A stretch of 64,000 bases of DNA from an uncultured Eubacteriales bacterium (GTDB taxonomy: Bacteria > Bacillota > Clostridia > Oscillospirales > Oscillospiraceae), in assembly GCA_902465435.1 (NCBI GenBank), contig CABQNH010000002.1, positions 46,551 to 110,550 of the forward strand. Direction: 5' to 3'. Made by a program: the position numbers and the translations under genes. Below, piece by piece: positions 6,341 to 15,300 of the stretch (positions are counted from its first letter, which is position 1; the number at the start of each line of letters is the position of its first letter). The notes beneath the pieces were generated by a model. It ran no database searches and was not told the DNA's origin. It was given only the letters and a program-made list of their open reading frames with translations.

Positions 6341-9300
6341 TTATCTTGAAAGCTTTTCCGGCACGGCGAAGGGCTTCGGTGACGGCAGTGCTGCGCTGTA
6401 TACAGCGCCTGTGCCACTCGCAGGCGTGCTTGCGTCGAGGTTCGAGACGGCCGACTGTGCGGCGTTTGTGTCGTCCACGACCGTTATTTTGACATTGTCG
6501 AAGTAGAAATTGACGGTTTTGCCGTTGGTCGGGTCGGAATAAATCGTAAATTCATTCACCGTTCCGTCCGCCGTAATTTGGTTCACCGTGTAGGTCGCGG
6601 TATAATGCACCCAGCCGTCATTCTTCGAGACCGTCTTGCGCGCGAAAATATGATTATTGGTATTCGCGCTGTTCGGGTCTTTGTACACGGCATTGCACAA
6701 AATCACGCCGCTGTCCGGGATTGTGCTGTCGGCGATCTTCACATCAAAGTCGATCTGATAGGTTTTTCCCGCCTCGTAGTTCACATTCTGGCAGTGCGCC
6801 GTGGACCAGTGCTGCCCCTGTACATCGTTGTTGTGAACATAGTAACACTTGTTATACACGGTATAGTCTGCCGGTTCGTCCACGATCTCCACATAGGAAG
6901 GCTCGGTCTTAAATCGCGCCGTTCCCTCGGCGTCGTCCTCGACGAGCACGGTCTCCTCCCTGGCCTCGACGAAGCGGATATACTTGATCTCCGTCGTGCC
7001 CGCATCGTCGAACGGGTCGAAGCGCAGCTGCGTGACATAGCCCTTCCATGAGCCGGTGTTGTCCTTGTCCTTCGTCATATCGAAGGTGATGGTCTTAAAC
7101 TCACCGTTCGAGCTTTTGCCGATCGGAACCTGCACGCTCTTGCCCTCGCTCAGTCCCTTGGCCTCGGTCGTCGTATAGTAGATCTTCATCACGTCCGAGC
7201 TGCGGCTGCCCGTGATGTCCCACTTCACGCAGACCTCGATCTTTGTATACTTGCTGCAATCCAAGCTCAAGTTTTCCATGCTCAGTCTGGGGTCATAGGT
7301 GTTGTTGGCAGTTCGCGTGCCATCAATCACGAGGGTGTCGTCTGTGAAGTTCATCGTGCCGCCTGCCAGCGTCCAGCCGCGCGCATCGCCGGAGCGGTTG
7401 AACGTCCAGATGCCGTCCGCCTCGGTTTCAAAGCACGAAGCCTCCTGCGTGGAGATGCGGTAGTCGATGCCGTCCTTTACACAGTGCAGGCCGAGTACCT
7501 TCGCCAATCCCTCGATCGGGAGCATCGGGATGTTGTCCTGCTGATAGACCGTCCCGCCAAGCTTCACCTGCGTCGTTCCGTCAACCAGCGCATAATCCTT
7601 ACCGGTCACGAACTGATAGGAGTGCTTGTTGCGATAGAGTGTCAGGGTCTTGGTCTCGTAGCTCCACTCAAAGTAGAGTGAGAGCAGATGATTGATACGG
7701 CTGACGCCCGGCTCAAAGGGTACATAGTCCACGCCGTTCTGCGTCTCGGTCTGGATCTTGTTGCCGAGCTTCATGCCGTTGATGTAAACGGCCGGATAGT
7801 CGCCGCCGTACTCAAAGGTCACGGATTCGATCGTAAAGGTCACATCGTTCGCGTCCACCGGGTCAAGGCGCATGGCCGTGACCGTGCCGATCCAAGTCGA
7901 CCGCGAGGAAAGCTCAAACACGAACTCCTGCTCGCCGTCCGTGGTGGAATAGACGCAGATGGAATTTCCCTCGGAGACGCCGCCGTTCTTACTCGTCCCA
8001 TAGAAGAGCTGCATATACTCCCCCTTCGGGATGCCGGATGCCTTCACGCGCACGCGGAGCAGCTGCGATGCATCCATGTCCTTGAACGCTTCTTCTTTCA
8101 CGGCGAAGATCGCATCGGACGACTGTCCTGCAGGATAGGTCTGATAGACGCCGCTGCCCTTCACCGTCAGATTGGCCGTTGACTGATAGAAATCCGTCGT
8201 ATAGGCTTTGACGCTTCTGGCCTGCGCGCCGGTGTAATCGCCGTTCTGGCGCAGGACGCGAATATCCTGCGGATAGTTGTGGGTGATGAGTGCCTTCTGC
8301 TCATCCGTAGGCTTCACGTCGGTATGTGCGCCGCCGCCGGAATACACCTCGCGCAGCGCATCCAGATACCCGAAGCCGTGCAGACCCTCACTCGGCATGA
8401 TGTAGGTGCCCTCGCCGTACTCGTTCCAAGTGGAGATCATGGCGAATTTCTCCTGCCAATGATCCGCGCCATCCGCGCCGGACTTGCTCGTGTTGGCGTA
8501 GGTGGGAATGTAGGTATCGCGCACCCATTCGTTGGCCGCCTTGAAGTCCGAAACGGACATCATGGGGAAGCGTTCCTGCGCCCAGCCGATGCGATTAAAG
8601 CCCACGCTGATGGTCGGAACGGTGTAGGCATCGACATTCTTCTGCTTGTTCAGATTGTTGTTGATATCCTCCTGCAGCGTGTAGTTCGTACCCCAGTTAT
8701 AGGCATACCAGCCGTCGAAACCATAATCCTTAATGTTCGTCTCGCCGCCGTTGCAGTCGAGCACGATCACGCCCTTGAAGCCGACCTTCCTGGCCTCCTC
8801 GCGTAGGTAATCGAACATCCCCTTCACGGTCGCAGCATCGTTGCCGAACTGACTTTTAAGCCTGCTCGCGCCGAAGATTGCAAGAACGGGCTTGCCGTCG
8901 ATGGTCATGTAGCTCGGGTTCGTGAAATAGTTTTCGATGATATACGGAACATAATAATTCTTGAACGCGTCCACCGTCGACGGAACCGAGCCGTTCGCCG
9001 CCTCCCAGAGCAGGCAGAATTTCATCTTGTCGCTGTATTTTGCGTTGACAAAGGCGCGGTCGAGATGCTTGGCGCTGGGGTTAAGCGGCGTATAGCTGCT
9101 CGAAGCGAACCAGCAGAAGGCCTGAAAGTCAATGCCATGCTCGGCCATGTACTTGATCTCCCAGTCCGCCGTCTCGGTCAGGTTCTCGTCATAGTAGCCC
9201 AGAACCGGCTTCAGGTCGTCGTGCGGGCTGATCGTGGCCCAGCCCCAGTGGCTGCCGTTCTCCCAGAGGGAGCAGACGTTGATGCCGATGTTGTAATCGT

Positions 9301-12300
9301 CCTCGACGACCTGCGGCTCGGGGATGTTATAGTCAACGAGGTTATAGACCATGATGTCGTCCAGATCGACGAAACCGGCGCTCTTAGTGTTGTCGATGCG
9401 GATGCCATCGACATAGCTTGTCCTCATCAGGAAGTCGACCGTCGCGACCTTGGAGGTGTGCACCTTGATGATTGCCTTCTGCGTGGTCATGTCGGCCTCG
9501 ACGCGGAGCAGATGCCACATATTGTTCTGAAGCCGCTCCTGCGTCTCGGAAAGCGCGCCGCCGGCCTTGGTCTTCATGATCTTCTGACCGTTGGCGTAGA
9601 GATAACCGTCCTTCAGCTCGAGCTTGACCACCGCGTCGTCCCCGGCGCAGAGGCTCCAGCCCGTGTTCTGATCGTTCCGCTCGGGCTTGGTCGAGAGCGT
9701 GAAGCAGACGTTGCCGCCCAGCGGCTCAAAGCTGCTTGCCGTCTCCTTCCCGGCCGCCAGACGGAGGGATTCGCCGACGAGCGAGAGCGCGTTGTCGTTC
9801 GTAAAGCTTGTGGGAATCGCACGCGTCGGAACGGTGAAGTTCTCGTAGATCGCGTAGTTCGCCTCGACATAGCCACCCTGCAGGGACGTGCTGTTTGTGC
9901 TCTCGTCGGTCGTCTCGAAGCTGAGGCAGCGGAACGACGTGCCGAGCAGCGGATGCGTGCCGCAGTCGATGCCGTCGATCTCGATTCTGCTCGTGCCCTT
10001 GTCGAGGTCGACGATCACACGCAGGAGCATATTGCCCAAATCGTTTCCGACCGCCTCAAGCGTCGCGGGAAGCGCCGTGAGGCTGCCGTCCTTGGCCTTG
10101 ACATAGAAGCCGTCATCCTGCGTGATGAGATAGAAGGTATCCGAGCCGTCCTCGGCCGTCAGCCGCATCACGTTGCCCGCGAATCCGGAATGATAGGACA
10201 GGGCAAAGCGGAAATCGAAGCTTCCCGCCGTCTCGTTGTTGAAATAACGCAGCAGACGGGAGTGCTCCTCGGTGCTGACGTCGCTCAGGCGGCCGTTATC
10301 GGCGTTCGAGGTCTTGCCGAGACCCGCGCGGTTGTCGACCTGCCAGCCGGAGGTGATGCCTTCGAGGTTCTTGGCTTGATCCATCGAGTAGGTGTAGCAG
10401 ATCTCATAGGCCTGATGCGCCTTACGCACCTGCGCCGAGGAAATGCCGAAATACTTTGCGGTGGAGTCGCCGTACTTCATCATATCGTTAAGCAGGCGGA
10501 CAAGCTTCGCATCGGGGTCGGACAGCTTTCGGGCAGCGTAGGATTCGGCGCTGTAGGTCAGCGTACCGCTGACTTTGTTCCCGTCGGCATCATAGATCTC
10601 GGCGGTGCAGACGGTGCGCAGCTGCGTGGGGTTGAGCTTGTCAAAGATCACCGCATAGCGTCCGTCGGCGGTCAGCGTAAACTTGTCGCCGCTGATCGTC
10701 TCGGTCTGCGTATCGCCGTTTTTGTCGACATAGCTGACCTTCATCGTCAGGTCGCTCACCTTACCCGTATAGCCCTTGGGCGACAGATAGTACTTGATCG
10801 CGACCTTTTCCTTCAGCAGCAGAGAGACGCTGTCAAAGTGAATTGTTCCGGTATTATCCGTGATCGTGCAGTTGTTTGTGAGCGTCGGCTCGGTCTGTGT
10901 TGCAAATGCCGCTTGCTCATCGGTCAAGTCCTGATTGACGAGATTGGCCGTGTTGTAGCTCCAATACGTCTGTGCGGATGCGCCGTAATTCAGCATGTCC
11001 ACCAGCAGCGTCTTGAGCTTGTCCGGTGTCGTGTCTCTCTTGAGCTGATTCATCGCGTAGGTCTTGACGCTGTACTCGACCGGTTTTCCGCTGACGTCCT
11101 TACCGTCCTTTGTCCCGTGCATGGTCGCGGTGACAATGCTGCCCATTTCCATGGCCGAAACGCCGTCAAAGGTGTAGACGAAGCGGCCGTTGTTCTCCGC
11201 ACGGAGGGTGATCTTTTTCTCCTCCGTTCCGGTAACGTTACCCTTTTCGTCATACAAATTCTTCACGCAGAGCAGATAGGGATTCTCGATCCCCTCCAGA
11301 TTCTCCTGCGGAACGTAGAAGTTGATGGAAATGTCGCTTGAAAGGGTCAAAGACGCCGCAGAGATGCCGAGTGAGCCGGTTCCGGACGAATCGGAGGGAT
11401 CCTCCGGCGTCAGCAGGGCGTTGGCCAGATCCAGCGCGGCCTCGGTATCCTCCGGTTGGCAGCGCAGCTCCGTGACCGTCTCCGGCAGGTATTCAAAGCT
11501 CGTCAGCGCGATATGTGTCGTGCCGGTGTTCTTAAAGAGCAGAATCTGCGTTCCGTCCGCAGAAGCGGTATAAACGGGATAGTGCATCTCCGTTCCGGTC
11601 AGCGTCTGCTGCGCAATCGGCGTCTTGTCGCCGCTGTCGGTAAAGCTCTGCACCGAGTAGACGCTAAATTCGCCCGATGCGCCCGTGAAGCTCTGCGCGC
11701 CCATGCGCAGCACGGCATCCTTCTTTGCGGTGACAGCCACGGCAACAGACTGCTCCGGCGCCAGATGAATTTCATACTTCGGACCGTGCTCCAGCTTATC
11801 GCTCAGCTCCGTCTTGCCGTACTCGGTAATGAACAGGCTGACCTTCGCGGTCAGAATGTCATTAAAATCAGTACGCTCATATTCCGGCGCTGCGCCGATG
11901 GGGTTCAGGATGCGGACGCCGTCGACCAGAATGTCGAAGGAGCCGACATCGTAGGGGTCAAAATACGGAGAATACATCGGCGTGCAGACCACGGTATACA
12001 TTCCGTAGGTCAGATCGTCCTTCACCAGTGCCGTGCCCTGATACAGGCGGTCGATCTCTCTGCCCTCGGTGGGAGGTGCCGTCTCGCCGTCCTCCTGTTC
12101 GCCGTAATAAATGCCGTAGCGGGTGTTGACGGCGCGGGTATAGATCGGCTTTTTGCCATCCTCGATGCTGCCCTCATAGACCTGCACATTGACCACACCG
12201 CCGTAGGGCGTGCCCATGCTGACCAGCTCAAAGCCGGTGCCGTAGAAGCTGAACTTCACAGAGGGATACGCAGCAGAGAGCGAAGCGTCCTTGACCTCGG

Positions 12301-15300
12301 TGGTCACATTGACCATCCGCGCCGTACCGGCGGAGAAGTAAAGGTTATTTTCGTTCTCGCTGTACTTGCTGTCGTAGTCGTCCGTGTGGGAATCGGCATT
12401 CTGATACTGGCCGTCGGCATTCGCGTCGTAATTCGCGCCGTCAGCCGTGATGTCGTGGCGATACTGCCCCGTGACCTTGTACCACTTGCCGCGCTGGCCG
12501 TCGGTAAAGGTCAGAAGATCGTCATTCGACTCCTCGTAGTAGATCACGTCTGCGGGCTTGATCGCAATTTCATGAATGACGGAAGTTCCGTCGGGATAGC
12601 TGATACGATAGAACACCGAAGCGTCGGGGTTGTCCTTGGAATAGATCAGGTCATACGGCGTGATGGTGACGTTCCCGTCTGCGCCGACCTCGGCGAAGGT
12701 CACGGTTCTGCCCTTGGAGTCGGTTCTTTCGAGCTTGCTCGACCAAACGGTCGCGTCAACGGCGCTTGCGACTTCCACCGTCGGCGTCTCCGCGCGGAAG
12801 CTGCGCACATCCACCGTCACCTTGCGGTCGTAGTTCAGAACGACCGTGGTCTTGCCGTAGAAGCCGATGTCATTGCCGTATGCGGCATAATTCTTCGTAG
12901 TCGAAGGAATTTTAATGTCCCGCAGCTCGGCAGCGGTCAGCTTCCCGTTTGTGTCATAGATGGAAACGGCGTTGGTGGCCTTGTCGAATTGGCTCAGGTC
13001 GGTCGTTCCGCTCTCCATGCGCACCATATAGGTTCCGCCGGACAAATCGCGGAATTCGTAGCTGCCCGAGGTGAAATTCTGCACGGCGCCGGAATTCTTC
13101 GCGCTGACGCTCTTGCCGAGATAGGTTGAGACCGGCTGATCATTTCCGTCGGTCACAGCGACATAGGTATCGTCCGCGGCAGCGTAAGACACCGTCGGCA
13201 GGTTTGCAGGCGAAACGAAATTCTTGTATGCGTCCTTCGTCGTAAAGTCGAAATACCGCAGACTTCCGTCCGTCAGCTCGATCGCGATGCTTTGGATCGT
13301 GAAGGACTCATTGTATGCCTGAAGCGGGTCAAGGCGCAGGCCGGTCAGCTTCTCGCCGAGCTTCCACTGGCTGTAGTCCCGCAGTTCAAACACATATTCC
13401 TTCATGTCCTTACTCAGCCGCAAGCTGCTATCCAGCGAAAGCGTCTTTCCGCCGCTGAAGCCGCCGTCGCTCCCGCTCATATAGAACAGCTGAGGCGGAT
13501 GCTCGCCGCAGGAATCGCCCGACATCACGATGCGAACGCGCTTGACGTCGTCGGTCATCAGGTTCTGATACATGACCTCCTTGAAGCCGAGGAGCGCATC
13601 GTTGGAGGCGCTGCCGGTGGCAAACGTCGTGCCGCCGGTCTCTCCCTTACGGTAGAGCGAGACCTTCACGCTGTCGCGCGTAACTTCGGCGGTCTCGGCC
13701 GTGTAGACCGGCTCGCCCTGCTTATTGGTCACGCGCAGGAAGCTCTTCCAAGCGCCCGGAACGGTGAGATCAAAGGTGCGCGTCGTGCCATCAGCAAGGT
13801 CGAGCATGATGGTCTTGAGCGTCACGTTCAGGTTCGCGCCCTGCAGCGGGTCGAGGCGCAGTGCGTTGATCGTCCCCGCCCAGTCCGAGCGGCTCGTGAG
13901 ATCAAAGGTATAAGTTGCTTCATTCCAGTTGACGGCACTGCCCCAGATCACACGCGCTTCCGACAGCTCCGTCTGATTACCCGCCGCGTAATAGAGCTTC
14001 ATGGGCTCCTTCGTCGCGGGGTCGCCGCTGGCGACCACGCGCACAGCCTTGAGGTCGCTGGTCGAAAGCCCTGCGTACATCGTCTCTAAGAAAGTAAAGA
14101 TAATGTCGCCGTTGCCGTCGTCCGCCGCCGTGAAGGTCGCGCCGGGGCGCTTCGTGGAAAGAATCGCCTCCTGCGGGAGCGTGTAATCCTCGGCGGTCGG
14201 GTAAGAGACGCCCGGCAAAATAGAATCGCTGGGAATGACATAATTCTCATACGCGCCCTTGGTGCAGAAATCCATCACCTGCTCCGTGCCGTCGGCCTTC
14301 ACAAGCGTGATGGTCTTGACGTTGAAGGAGAGATTGTTGCCCTGCAGAGGGTCGAGACGCAGCTCGGTGATCGTGCCCGTCCAGCTCGCGTTCACATTCG
14401 CGTCGAGGTCAAATACATATTCCGTGTCTGCCTGCGCGATCTTCTCGCCGCCGTTTTTCACGAGCGTCGGATTGTTGATCTCAAAGCGGTTGGCCTCGAT
14501 CCATTGCTTGTCGTCGGTTCGGAAATAGAGCTTGATCGGCTCTGTGTTGACCGAACCGCTCATGACCACCTTGATCTGCTTCAGCTCGGTGGTCTGGATT
14601 CCTTTATAATAATCCGGTTTCAGGAAAAGGATCGCGTCGTCCTTCCCGGCGATGCCGGTCGTATAGAACGTCGTGCCTGCGCAGCTCGTGTTGTCGGTGT
14701 CAACGGTCTCGTTCTTCTCACCGTCGCCGTCGTCGTCCGACCATGCCATACCGGAGATGCTCCGCTTGACGACGGTGGCCGCAGCCGTTGCCTGCAGCTC
14801 GCCCGTGGAGATCGTGTTGATGTAGGTCGTGTTGTCCTTGAACGCGCTCAGATCCGGCTCGAGCTGAATTTGCAGCTCGATGTTGATTGCCTTGTTCGAA
14901 TCGAGCGAACCGATGATCGCCCAAGCGGCCGGCCGCTTGCCGTTCATGTCGGTGATCGTGCCGTCCGCGCCGAGGGAAGCCTTCGTCCAGCCCTCTGCCT
15001 CCGTCTGCGGGACCGTTGCCGCCGTGGCGCTGCGATACTGCTCGTCCGTCGTATAATAGACCGCCAGCTTGCCCGCGTCGCAGAGCGTCGTGTCCAGCTT
15101 CCACGCCGTCACATGGTACGTTCCGACGAAGCTGCTGCCGTTCTGCCCGTCGGCGGGCATCGTGTCGAGCAGATAGACCTGCTCGGGCGTCGTGGCGTTG
15201 TTGCTGCTGTAGATCACATAGTCGACCGTGCCGTCTGCCTCGACGGTGTCGGCCTTGACCGACTTCGTGAAGGCGTTGGCCGAGCCTTTTGTGACCGTGA

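Noticed and set aside
9065..13129. Long plus-strand ORFs of 758 and 557 codons opposite the giant surface gene
   Set aside because: They lie antisense to a continuous coding frame with recognisable domains, lack ribosome sites, and their Val/Arg/His-rich translations look like reverse-complement shadows in GC-rich DNA.
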